Origin: Skermanella aerolata KACC 11604
Lineage (GTDB): Bacteria; Pseudomonadota; Alphaproteobacteria; Azospirillales; Azospirillaceae
Direction of reading: 5' to 3'
Assembly: GCF_000936425.1 (NCBI RefSeq)
Contig: NZ_AVFK01000018.1
Coordinates: 62,001 to 126,000, forward strand
Length of the DNA: 64,000 nt
A model generated the notes under the pieces. The model saw only the letters and a program-made list of their open reading frames with translations. It did no database searches and was not told the origin of the DNA. Shown piece by piece: positions 30,802 through 40,028 of the stretch; the stretch's first letter is position 1, and each line of letters opens with the position of its first letter. Both the position numbers and the translations under genes were made by a program.

Positions 30802-31089
30802 ATGAAGTTCAGGCCTTTGCACGATCGCGTGGTCGTGAAGCCGACCGAGCAGGAAAACAAGACTGCCGGCGGCATCATCATTCCGGACACCGCCAAGGAA
30901 AAGCCGCAGCAGGGCGAAATCGTCGCCGCCGGCCCCGGTGCTCGCGGCGATGACGGCAAGGTCACCGCTCTCGACGTCAAGGCGGGTGACAAGGTGCTGT
31001 ACGGCAAGTGGAGCGGGACCGAAGTCAAGATCGAGGGCGAGACCCTTCTGATCATGCGCGAGTCCGACCTGCTTGGCGTCCTCGAATAA
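30802..31089 (+). CDS. groES: Co-chaperonin GroES
   Basis: GroES is the 10-kDa heptameric lid of the GroEL folding chamber. The 95-residue protein shows [20 protein letters not shown], the mobile-loop [24 protein letters not shown] and the closing [14 protein letters not shown]. The ATG at 30802 follows CGGAGAGA. Control is by the upstream CIRCE element. groEL follows after 39 bases in the same operon. Confidence 0.99.
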   Translation: MKFRPLHDRVVVKPTEQENKTAGGIIIPDTAKEKPQQGEIVAAGPGARGDDGKVTALDVKAGDKVLYGKWSGTEVKIEGETLLIMRESDLLGVLE

Positions 31090-32784
<1,695 letters not shown>

Positions 32785-32832
32785 GTCCCTGTCGTTCGGC
32801 CGACCAGCCGAAAGCTACCTGTCGATGGGAAG

Positions 32833-32862
32833 GGGCCGCAGCTTCACGTTGCGGCCCTTTTT
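32833..32862 (+). terminator. Intrinsic terminator of groESL
   Basis: An 8-bp GC-rich stem (GGGCCGCA with TGCGGCCC), a 9-base loop and a run of five Ts form a classical Rho-independent terminator about 50 bases after the groEL stop. Confidence 0.9.
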
Positions 32863-32953
32863 CATTTAGCGGACGTGAAGTTTGGCAAACGCCTGTCCGC
32901 ATCCTATCTAAAATATTGAACCGCCTTCCCGAGCCTCACCTGGAAATCTCCTA

Positions 32954-33760
32954 ATGCTGCCTGACATAGACCGCGTTTCGGCCATCATCCGTGATGTCGC
33001 CGAAACCGAGATCCTGCCGCGCTTCCGCCGGTTGGCGACAGACGAAATCCGTGAAAAGGGGCCGGGAGATCTCGTCACCGTGGCAGACGAGGAGAGCGAG
33101 CGGCAGCTTACCCGGCGTCTGATGGAGCTGGTTCCCACCTCGGTCGTGATCGGCGAGGAAGCCGTCGCGGCTGACAAGAAGGTACTTGACCGGGTTTTCG
33201 ACGAGGCACCGGTCTGGATCGTCGACCCGGTCGATGGAACGTCCAACTTCGCGGCGGGCAAGCCGGCTTTCGGCATCATCGTCGCCTATGTTCAGCGCGG
33301 TGAAACCTTGGCAGGCTGGATTCACGATCCGCTCGGCAAGCGAACGGCGGTCGCCATGAAAGGCGAGGGCGCATGGTCCGGCTCCGGCCGCCTGCGGACG
33401 GCACCGGCCGTCAGCCTCCCCGATATGTCCGGCGTGCTATCGTCCCGCTACTTCGACAGCGAGACGCGCAACCGTCTGGACGAGCGCAAGCAGCAACTCG
33501 CCCGTACGTTCACCCTGCGCTGCGCCGCACACGAATACCTGACCCTGAACAGCGGTGAGGCTCATTTCTCCCTCTACCGCCGTATCATGCCCTGGGACCA
33601 CGCCGCCGGCACCCTGATGCATGCGGAGGCCGGCGGATACCATGCCAAGCTGAACGGCGACGCCTACACCCCGGCCGACCGTGAAGGCGGCCTGTTGCTG
33701 GCTCCCGATCGCGAAACCTGGGCGGCGTTGCGGGAGTTGCTCTTCGCCGCCGCCGGTTGA
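32954..33760 (+). CDS. Inositol monophosphatase-family phosphatase
   Basis: This 268-residue member of the IMPase superfamily has the metal-binding motifs GEEAV and WIVDPVDGTSNFAAG and the C-terminal MPWDHAAGTLMHAEAGG, which carries the third metal aspartate. The family hydrolyses phosphate monoesters such as inositol phosphate, histidinol phosphate or PAP. Many alphaproteobacterial relatives are annotated as inositol monophosphatase or histidinol phosphatase (HisN); I cannot choose between them. ATG 32954 follows a weak purine stretch. It converges on the SDR gene. Confidence 0.88.
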   Translation: MLPDIDRVSAIIRDVAETEILPRFRRLATDEIREKGPGDLVTVADEESERQLTRRLMELVPTSVVIGEEAVAADKKVLDRVFDEAPVWIVDPVDGTSNFAAGKPAFGIIVAYVQRGETLAGWIHDPLGKRTAVAMKGEGAWSGSGRLRTAPAVSLPDMSGVLSSRYFDSETRNRLDERKQQLARTFTLRCAAHEYLTLNSGEAHFSLYRRIMPWDHAAGTLMHAEAGGYHAKLNGDAYTPADREGGLLLAPDRETWAALRELLFAAAG

Positions 33761-33772
33761 TCAGGTTTCCGG

Positions 33773-34552
33773 CTATTGCGAGCGGTGGATAGCCAGCGGC
33801 CCGAACGCCTGGGTAGTCGGCATGATCTCGACCCGGTTGACGTTGAAGTGAGGGGGCAGGGTGGCGGCCCAGAAAACCGCCTCGGCAACGTCATCGGCGG
33901 TCAAGGGGGTCGTATTGGCATAGACCTTCCCGGCCTTTTCGGTATCGCCCTTGAAGCGAACCAGGGAGAAGTCGGTTTCGCACATGCCCGGCTCGACATT
34001 GGTCACCCGGACGCCCGTTCCCTGTAGGTCGGCGCGCAGCGCCAGCGAGAACTGTTTGACGAACGCCTTCGATGCGCAATAGACGTGCCCGCCCGGATAA
34101 GGGTAGCTGCCCGCGGTCGATCCGATGTTGATGACGTGACCGCGTCCACGTTCGATCATTCCCGGCAACAAAGCGCGGGTCGCGAACACGAGACCCTTGT
34201 CGTTGGTGTCGATCATGGTCTCCCAGTCGTCTGGATCGGACTTCTGCGCCGGATCGGCGCCCAATGCCAGACCGGCATTGTTGACCAGGGTTTCGACGGC
34301 GGCGAACTCGGTGGGCAGGCTGCCGAACGCTTGATCGATCGCCTTGCGGTCGCGGATATCCAACTCGACCGTGTGGACCTCGGTCTTCAGTTCATCCCTC
34401 AGGGCGTTGAGCTTCTCGGTCCGACGGCCGACCAGTACCAGCTTCGATCCCAAGGCCGCAAAGCGGCGGGCGAAGGCGCTGCCGAAGCCGCCGGTAGCTC
34501 CCGTGATCATCACAAGCTCAGGCTTATGCGGCACGTTGTTCGAATAGCTCAT
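33773..34552 (-). CDS. SDR-family NAD(P)-dependent oxidoreductase
   Basis: This 259-residue classical short-chain dehydrogenase has the cofactor motif TGATGGFGSAFARRF, the structural NNAG (LVNNAGLAL), the catalytic serine region HVINIGSTAGSYPYPGG and the YCASKAFVKQF motif with catalytic Tyr and Lys. The closest known type is the YdfG/serine 3-dehydrogenase-like group acting on 3-hydroxy acids, but the substrate is not certain. The start used gives MSYSNNVPHKPELVMITGA; a longer in-frame extension to 34678 reads into mazG and looks artificial. mazG ends 4 bases upstream, so the two genes are co-transcribed. Confidence 0.88.
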   Translation of the reverse strand: MSYSNNVPHKPELVMITGATGGFGSAFARRFAALGSKLVLVGRRTEKLNALRDELKTEVHTVELDIRDRKAIDQAFGSLPTEFAAVETLVNNAGLALGADPAQKSDPDDWETMIDTNDKGLVFATRALLPGMIERGRGHVINIGSTAGSYPYPGGHVYCASKAFVKQFSLALRADLQGTGVRVTNVEPGMCETDFSLVRFKGDTEKAGKVYANTTPLTADDVAEAVFWAATLPPHFNVNRVEIMPTTQAFGPLAIHRSQ

Positions 34553-34556
34553 TGTC

Positions 34557-35399
34557 TCACTCCTTCTTCTCTTCAACCCGGGTCTCGGTCGCGCCGAGCG
34601 CGGTTTCCTCACGCTTGGCTCGCTGCCACAGGGTTTCCATCTCATCCAGGTTCGACTGGTCGGGCGTCCGGCCGTCATCCGCCAGCAGCGCTTCGATCCG
34701 GCGGAACCGGCGGTCGAACTTGGCGTTCGTACCGCGCAGAGCGGTTTCCGGATCGATGTCCAGCCGGCGGGCCAGGTTGGTCACCGCGAACAGCACGTCG
34801 CCCAATTCATCCTGGAGGCGTGCCTTATCGGAAACCTGAAGTTCAGCACGAAGTTCACCGATTTCCTCCTCGATCTTGTCGAGGATGTCCGGGGTTGCTG
34901 CCCAGTCGAAGCCGACCCGAGCAGCACGTTTCTGCAACTTTATAGCTCGGGTGAGGGCAGGGAGGCCGCCGGTGATGCCGTCAAGAACGCTTGGAGGCTT
35001 TCCGCCTTCGACGGCTGCCTTGGCCTCGCGTTCCACCGCTTTCTGGTCTTCCCAGCGCAGGACCATCTCGTCGGCGCTATCCACTTTCACATCGCCGAAG
35101 ACATGAGGATGTCGCCGGATCATCTTGTCGGAGATCGCACCCGCTATGGCATCGAAGTCGAATTCACCAGACTCCCGTGCCATCTGGGCGTAGTAGACGA
35201 CCTGGAACAGCAGATCGCCCAATTCGTCCTTAAGGGCGGCCATGTCGCCGCTTTCGATCGCATCGGCGACTTCATAAGCTTCCTCGATCGTGTGCGGCGC
35301 TATCGTGTGGAAGGTCTGCTCCAAGTCCCAGGGGCAGCCGCCATCAGGATCGCGAAGGCGGGCCATGACCTCGATAAGTCGATCTATATTTCCGGACAT
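34557..35399 (-). CDS. mazG: Nucleoside triphosphate pyrophosphohydrolase MazG
   Basis: MazG hydrolyses nucleoside triphosphates to monophosphates and cleans the nucleotide pool. The 280-residue protein has two MazG domains in tandem. The first contains LRDPDGGCPWDLEQTFHTIAPHTIEEAYEVADAI and DELGDLLFQVVYYAQMA; the second contains EEIGELRAELQVSDKARLQDELGDVLFAVTNLARRL. The metal-binding EExxE and ExxD patterns are visible in both. Start ATG is the complement of 35397-35399. Upstream lies an AT-rich region with TATAAT-like boxes. Confidence 0.95.
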   Translation of the reverse strand: MSGNIDRLIEVMARLRDPDGGCPWDLEQTFHTIAPHTIEEAYEVADAIESGDMAALKDELGDLLFQVVYYAQMARESGEFDFDAIAGAISDKMIRRHPHVFGDVKVDSADEMVLRWEDQKAVEREAKAAVEGGKPPSVLDGITGGLPALTRAIKLQKRAARVGFDWAATPDILDKIEEEIGELRAELQVSDKARLQDELGDVLFAVTNLARRLDIDPETALRGTNAKFDRRFRRIEALLADDGRTPDQSNLDEMETLWQRAKREETALGATETRVEEKKE

Positions 35400-35560
35400 A
35401 GGGGATGATCTTGCCGCAGCGGATGGGAGACAACGACCTTAGCGGACATGGAAGCGGCTGCAAACCCCAAGCTACAATATCAAAGCTATAATTTATATTA
35501 TGGAAATTATCAGTGAGATATAACGACATGAGGCTTGACCGGACTGTCTTTTTGCCTCAG
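35400..35560. promoter_or_regulatory. AT-rich divergent promoter region between mazG and the GntR gene
   Basis: This region between two divergent genes is markedly AT-rich at 35470-35525 compared with the GC-rich surroundings. It contains TATAAT (35487-35492) inside the inverted repeat ATAAT-TTAT-ATTAT. It most likely holds the promoters for mazG and for the GntR operon. No ORF is credible here. Confidence 0.4.
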
Positions 35561-35594
35561 GGTTAGTGAATTCGGAATTCCGAATTCACTAACC
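35561..35594. promoter_or_regulatory. Perfect 34-bp palindrome, likely GntR operator
   Basis: The half-site GGTTAGTGAATTCGGAA is followed directly by its exact reverse complement with no spacer, giving a perfect 34-bp palindrome with three nested GAATTC-like cores. It ends 19 bases before the start of the GntR-family gene, the usual place for an autoregulatory operator. A role as a transcript hairpin is also possible. Confidence 0.75.
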
Positions 35595-35613
35595 TTGACC
35601 GAGACGTTTCGTC

Positions 35614-36303
35614 ATGATGCCCATAGCCACCCAGCCGGTTCTCATCGATCAGGTCTACCAGCAGCTTGTGGAATCGATTGCCGACGGAAGCCTGCTTCCC
35701 GGCAGCCGTATCCGCCAGGAAGAACTTGCCGAATGGCTGGGCGTGTCGCGGCAACCGGTAAGTCATGCGCTTCAACTCCTCAAGCATCAGGGCCTCTTGA
35801 CCGAAAGCGGCAAACGCGGTCTGACCGTCGCACCGTTGGATGCCGGCAGGATCGTGGATCTGTATCAGGTCCGGACATCCCTGGACGCCCTCGCCGCCCG
35901 TCTCGCAGCGCAACGTTGCGCAGCCGGTTCTGCGAATGCGTCCCTGCGGCGTCAACTCGAAGAATCGCTGGAAAACGGAGCGTCGCTGAAACCGGACCGT
36001 CCGGCGGCAGTTTTCATCCAGGCGGATGTCGACTTCCATACGACCATCTACCGCCTGTCGGGAAATTCCGCGATCGAAGAAACGGTTGCGGCCCAGTGGC
36101 CGCACCTCAAGCGGTCAATGGGTGTGGTTCTCGACAACCCGGATGAGCGTCTTCTGGTCTGGCATGAACATGCGGCCATCGTCCGCTTCATCCTGGCCGG
36201 CAATGCGCAGCGTGCCGAATTGGCGGCTCATGATCATACCAGCCGGGCCGGCTCGGAAACGGCGAAGCGCCTCGCGGCCCTGATCAGCAATGAGGCGGCT
36301 TGA
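35614..36303 (+). CDS. GntR-family transcriptional regulator (FCD domain)
   Basis: This 229-residue protein has a GntR winged helix at residues about 10-75 (VYQQLVESIADGSLLPGSRIRQEELAEWLGVSRQPVSHALQLL) and a C-terminal FCD ligand-binding domain (about 85-220) containing ADVDFHTTIYRLSGN and HAAIVRFILAGNAQRAELAAHDH, whose histidines and aspartate commonly bind a metal and carboxylate ligand. FadR/FCD regulators usually control adjacent catabolic genes in response to the pathway substrate. The two genes downstream, a PhyH-like dioxygenase and a SAF-domain oxidoreductase, are the likely targets. Two consecutive ATGs (35614 and 35617) are possible starts. Confidence 0.92.
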   Translation: MMPIATQPVLIDQVYQQLVESIADGSLLPGSRIRQEELAEWLGVSRQPVSHALQLLKHQGLLTESGKRGLTVAPLDAGRIVDLYQVRTSLDALAARLAAQRCAAGSANASLRRQLEESLENGASLKPDRPAAVFIQADVDFHTTIYRLSGNSAIEETVAAQWPHLKRSMGVVLDNPDERLLVWHEHAAIVRFILAGNAQRAELAAHDHTSRAGSETAKRLAALISNEAA

Positions 36304-36366
36304 GAACTCCAAGAATCTGAAAACAAGGGTCGCCAAAGATAGACCCAATTTACGGAGGGGACGACA

Positions 36367-37167
36367 ATGAAACTGACAGCAGAACAGCTCGCGAAGTTCG
36401 AAGAAGAAGGCTACATTTTCTTGCCGGAGTGTTTTTCTCCCGAGGAAGTCGAAGTTCTTCGGACCGAAGCCGAGGGTATCTATCATTCCGACCGGAAGGA
36501 AGTCTGGCGCGAGAAAAGCGGTGCGCCTCGTACCGCCTTCGCCGCCCACACCTATAACGAAGCATTCCGGATCCTGGGGGCTCACCCACGCCTGATCGAG
36601 CCTGTAGAGCAGTTCTTCGGAGAACAGCTTTACATGCATCAGTACAAGATCAACGCCAAGGCCGCGTTCGACGGCGAGGTCTGGCAGTGGCACCAGGATT
36701 ATGGAACATGGGCCAGGGACGACGGCATGCCGGACCCCCGGGCCATGAACATCTCGGTGTTCATTGACGAGGTCATGCCGATCAACGGGCCGCTGATGCT
36801 GATCCCCAGGAGCCACAAGCACGGCACGCTGGCTGCGGGTCACGATAAGCAGACGACGTCGTACCCGCTCTGGACCTTGGAGCATGATACCGTCAGCCGT
36901 CTGGTCGATGAAGGCGGCATCGTGGCGCCGACCGGCAAGCCGGGCTCGGTACTGATGTTCCACGGCAATCTGGTCCATGGCTCGGCAGGTAACATAACCC
37001 CCTACCCTCGCAAGATCGTTTATCTGACGCTCAACTCGGTGTCGAACTACATCCGCAAGCCAACACGACCAGAATGGATCGCGCATCAGGACTTCGCGCC
37101 GATCCAGACCGTTCCGGACGATGCGCTGCTCGACTATGCGCGGTCGCACCGGCTGGCGGCGGAGTAG
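36367..37167 (+). CDS. Phytanoyl-CoA dioxygenase (PhyH)-family Fe(II)/2-oxoglutarate oxygenase
   Basis: This 266-residue non-haem iron oxygenase has the facial triad: HxD in WHQDYG (His109, Asp111) and distal His204 in LVHGSAGN. The 2-oxoglutarate-binding arginine is Arg215 (YPRKIVY). The core also shows MNISVFIDEVMPINGPLMLIPRSHKHG, as in ectoine hydroxylase and other PhyH enzymes acting on small molecules. The substrate is unknown; ectoine synthesis genes are not nearby. ATG 36367 follows GGAGGGGA. It is followed after 3 bases by the oxidoreductase gene and is probably regulated by the GntR protein upstream. Confidence 0.88.
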   Translation: MKLTAEQLAKFEEEGYIFLPECFSPEEVEVLRTEAEGIYHSDRKEVWREKSGAPRTAFAAHTYNEAFRILGAHPRLIEPVEQFFGEQLYMHQYKINAKAAFDGEVWQWHQDYGTWARDDGMPDPRAMNISVFIDEVMPINGPLMLIPRSHKHGTLAAGHDKQTTSYPLWTLEHDTVSRLVDEGGIVAPTGKPGSVLMFHGNLVHGSAGNITPYPRKIVYLTLNSVSNYIRKPTRPEWIAHQDFAPIQTVPDDALLDYARSHRLAAE

Positions 37168-37170
37168 ATC

Positions 37171-38484
37171 ATGAACCTCCACCAACTCCTCAAGGAGCGT
37201 CTGGCTGCGGGGCGACCGGTAAAGGTCGCCCTGATCGGCGCCGGCAAGTTTGGTTCCATGTTCCTGTCGCAGGTTCCGACGACTGCCGGCCTGGAAGTCG
37301 CCGTGATCGCCGATCTCGATCCCGAGCGGGCGCGAAATGCCTGCCGACAGGTTGGTTGGGACGAGGGCCGGATCGAGCGGACTGAGTTCGTCACCTCCGG
37401 TGCCGAAGCCTGCGGTCATCCGGAGGTCGAGGTCGTCATAGAATCGACCGGGTCGCCGGCGGCCGGTATCGCCCATGCCAAGGCGGCGATCGCCGCCGGC
37501 AAGCATATCGTCATGGTAAATGTCGAAGCCGATGTATTGGCGGGACCTCTGCTGGCAGAGGAAGCCCGATCCAAAGGCGTCGTCTATTCGATGGCATACG
37601 GCGACCAGCCGGCCTTGACGTCCGAGATGGTCGATTGGGCGCGGTCGTGCGGCTTCCAGGTAGTCGCTGCCGGCAAAGGCACCAAGTACCTGCCGCTCTT
37701 TCATACCGTCACTCCCGACGACGTCTGGGGCCACTATGGGTTGACCGACGAGGAAGCTCGACAGGGCGGAATGAACGCCCAGATGTTCAACTCCTTCCTT
37801 GACGGCACCAAGTCGGCGATCGAGATGGCGGCTATCGCCAATGCCTGCGAGTTGGACGTTCCATCCGACGGATTGCTGTTTCCTCCCTGCGGCGTCGATG
37901 ATCTTCCCCATATCCTGCGTCCGAAGTCGGTGGGCGGTGTTCTGGAACGCGAGGGAATGGTCGAGGTCGTCTCGTCGCTGGAACGGGATGGACGACCGGT
38001 TTTTCGAGACCTCCGCTGGGGCGTCTATGTCGTTCTCAAGGCGCCAAACGATTATGCCAAGGCTTGTTTCAAGCAGTACGGGCTGAAGACCGACGATAGC
38101 GGCGTCTATGCAGCGATGTATAAGCCGTATCACCTGATCGGGCTCGAGCTTGGTATTTCGGTGCTTTCCGCGGCTTTGCGACACGAACCGACGGGTCAAA
38201 CGCGCAGCTTCCGGGGCGATGTGGCGTCCGTCGCCAAGCGGCAGTTGAAGGCCGGAGAGATGCTGGATGGCGAGGGTGGCTATACGGTCTGGGGCAAGCT
38301 GGTCTCCGCCGACCAGAGCCTAAAGATGGGCATCCTGCCGATCGGGCTTGCTCACAAAGTAAAGTTGCGAAACGACGTTCCGGCAGGACAAGCCGTGACG
38401 TGGTCGGACATCGAGATCCCGAACGACAGCGAGGCTGTCCGGGTTCGCCAAGCTATGGAGCAGCGGTTCCAGCCATCTCGATGA
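37171..38484 (+). CDS. NAD(P)-dependent oxidoreductase with C-terminal SAF domain
   Basis: This 437-residue protein begins with a Rossmann fold (KVALIGAGKFGSMFLSQV, residues about 19-36) like that of homoserine dehydrogenase or Gfo/Idh proteins. A middle domain contains AYGDQPALTSEMVDWARSCGF, KGTKYLPLFHTVTPDDVWGHYGL and FNSFLDGTKSAIEMAAIANAC. A SAF domain (about 375-430, LPIGLAHKVKLRNDVPAGQAVTWSDIEI) ends it. Substrate is unknown; the pairing with a PhyH oxygenase suggests oxidation of a hydroxylated small molecule. ATG 37171 is 3 bases after the PhyH stop. The 3' end overlaps the convergent MBL gene by 32 bases. Confidence 0.82.
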   Translation: MNLHQLLKERLAAGRPVKVALIGAGKFGSMFLSQVPTTAGLEVAVIADLDPERARNACRQVGWDEGRIERTEFVTSGAEACGHPEVEVVIESTGSPAAGIAHAKAAIAAGKHIVMVNVEADVLAGPLLAEEARSKGVVYSMAYGDQPALTSEMVDWARSCGFQVVAAGKGTKYLPLFHTVTPDDVWGHYGLTDEEARQGGMNAQMFNSFLDGTKSAIEMAAIANACELDVPSDGLLFPPCGVDDLPHILRPKSVGGVLEREGMVEVVSSLERDGRPVFRDLRWGVYVVLKAPNDYAKACFKQYGLKTDDSGVYAAMYKPYHLIGLELGISVLSAALRHEPTGQTRSFRGDVASVAKRQLKAGEMLDGEGGYTVWGKLVSADQSLKMGILPIGLAHKVKLRNDVPAGQAVTWSDIEIPNDSEAVRVRQAMEQRFQPSR

Positions 38485-39238
38485 CCAGCCCGTCATAGGC
38501 CGGCTCGACCCCCGGCGGCAACAGCCGCATGACGTTGTCGTAGTCCATGGTCTGGTTCATGTGGGTCAGGTAAGCCCGGCGCGGCCTGACCCGCTTGATC
38601 CATTCTAAAGTGGTTTCCAGATGTGCGTGGACGGGATGCGGCGGCGCGATCCTGGCGCAGTCGACGATCCAGGTATCGACCCCTTCCAGCGCGCCGAATG
38701 CGGCTTCGTCCAGCCTGACGACATCGGTCGAATAGGCGAAATCTCCGAACCGGAAGCCGAGGGACTTCATCCAGCCGTGGTCCTGTTCGAACGGCAGGAT
38801 CTCCATCCCCCCGATGCTGAACGGACCGTCGATCTCGTGGATCGTCAGCATCGGTTTATAGAAGAATGCGCCCGGCTTGATCGGCGTGAAGCAGTAGCCG
38901 AACCTATGCATCAGGTCGTCGAGGGTGCCGCGGTCGGCATAGGCGTCCAGCGGCCTGCCCATGGCAATGTTGATGCCGCGCAGGTCGTCCATTCCATGGG
39001 TATGGTCGGCATGGGAGTGGGTGTAGACGACTGCGCTCAGCCAAGTGACTCCTGCCGCGATCAACTGCTCGCGGACATCGGGGCCGCTATCCACCAGGAC
39101 TCGGACGCCGCGATCCTCGACCAGAATCGACGGACGTCTGCGCCGGTTCTTTGGATTCGCGGGATCGCAGGCTCCCCAGTCGCCGCCGATCAGCGGAACG
39201 CCGGCGGAACCGCCGGAGCCGAGAACCGTGATCCTCAT
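38453..39238 (-). CDS. MBL-fold metallo-hydrolase (PhnP-like)
   Basis: This 261-residue metallo-beta-lactamase-fold hydrolase has GSGGSAGVP near the start, the metal motif HSHADHTHGMDDLR, the aspartate region STDVVRLDEAAF and the C-terminal THMNQTMDY. The features resemble PhnP-type phosphodiesterases that act on cyclic ribose phosphates. In alphaproteobacteria it regularly sits behind tatD, and here its start overlaps the tatD stop by 4 bases. Its substrate is unproven. Its 3' end overlaps the convergent SAF-domain gene by 32 bases. Confidence 0.9.
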   Translation of the reverse strand: MRITVLGSGGSAGVPLIGGDWGACDPANPKNRRRRPSILVEDRGVRVLVDSGPDVREQLIAAGVTWLSAVVYTHSHADHTHGMDDLRGINIAMGRPLDAYADRGTLDDLMHRFGYCFTPIKPGAFFYKPMLTIHEIDGPFSIGGMEILPFEQDHGWMKSLGFRFGDFAYSTDVVRLDEAAFGALEGVDTWIVDCARIAPPHPVHAHLETTLEWIKRVRPRRAYLTHMNQTMDYDNVMRLLPPGVEPAYDGLVIEMAGTAAP

Positions 39239-40023
39239 GACGTCGGTGCCGGCATCCGGTTGAAGAGCCGGAAGAAGTTTTCCGTCGTCCGAGCCGCCAG
39301 TTCCTCGACCGGGATGCCCTTGACCTCCGCGACCACGGCGGCCGTATGAGCGACGAAGGCCGGTTCGTTGCGCTTGCCACGTTTCGGCATCGGTGCGAGG
39401 AAGGGCGCGTCCGTTTCGACCAGGATCCGGTCCAGTGGAACCGAACGTACGATGTCGCGCAGTTCCTCGGACTTCCGGAAAGTTACGATGCCGGACAGGG
39501 ATATGTAGAAGCCGAACTCCAGGGCCTGCTCCGCCAGTTCCCGGCCGGAGCTGAAGCAGTGCAGGACTCCGCGCAAGCCCTGCCCTGCCCCTTCCTCCTT
39601 AAGGATTCTGGCGGTGTCCGAATCCGCGTCGCGGGTATGGACGATGATCGGCAGGTCGGTTTCCCGGCAGGCCTGGGCGTGGATTCGAAAACCCGCTTCC
39701 TGGATGTCGCGCGGGCTGTTGTCGTAGAAGTAGTCCAGCCCGGTTTCACCGATGCCCACAACCTTCGGATGAGTCGAGAGTTCGACAAGCTTTCCGACCG
39801 AGGTAACGGACTGCTCCTCCGCCGCCTGGTGCGGATGGACGCCGACGGTGCAGTAGACTTCCTCGTAGGCTTCGGCGATTTCGCGAATCTGGTCGAACCG
39901 GCTGATGCGGGTGGAGATCGTGACCATCCGGCCGACCCCTGCCCGCTTCGCCCGCGCCACGATCTCGTCCCGTTCCTCGGCGAAGTCCGGAAAATCCAGA
40001 TGGCAGTGACTGTCGATCAGCAT
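39235..40023 (-). CDS. tatD: TatD-family metal-dependent DNase
   Basis: TatD-family enzymes are TIM-barrel metal-dependent hydrolases with 3'-5' exonuclease or deoxyribonuclease activity in DNA repair and degradation. The 262-residue protein has the N-terminal metal motif DSHCHLDFPDF, the GIGETGLDYFYD motif with its glutamate metal ligand, VHTRDADSD and LVETDAPFLAPMPKRGKRNEP. It lies 5 bases behind metG and overlaps the MBL gene, forming the usual metG-tatD-MBL cluster. The exact in vivo role is unsettled for the family. Confidence 0.95.
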   Translation of the reverse strand: MLIDSHCHLDFPDFAEERDEIVARAKRAGVGRMVTISTRISRFDQIREIAEAYEEVYCTVGVHPHQAAEEQSVTSVGKLVELSTHPKVVGIGETGLDYFYDNSPRDIQEAGFRIHAQACRETDLPIIVHTRDADSDTARILKEEGAGQGLRGVLHCFSSGRELAEQALEFGFYISLSGIVTFRKSEELRDIVRSVPLDRILVETDAPFLAPMPKRGKRNEPAFVAHTAAVVAEVKGIPVEELAARTTENFFRLFNRMPAPTS

Positions 40024-40028
40024 CGCAC

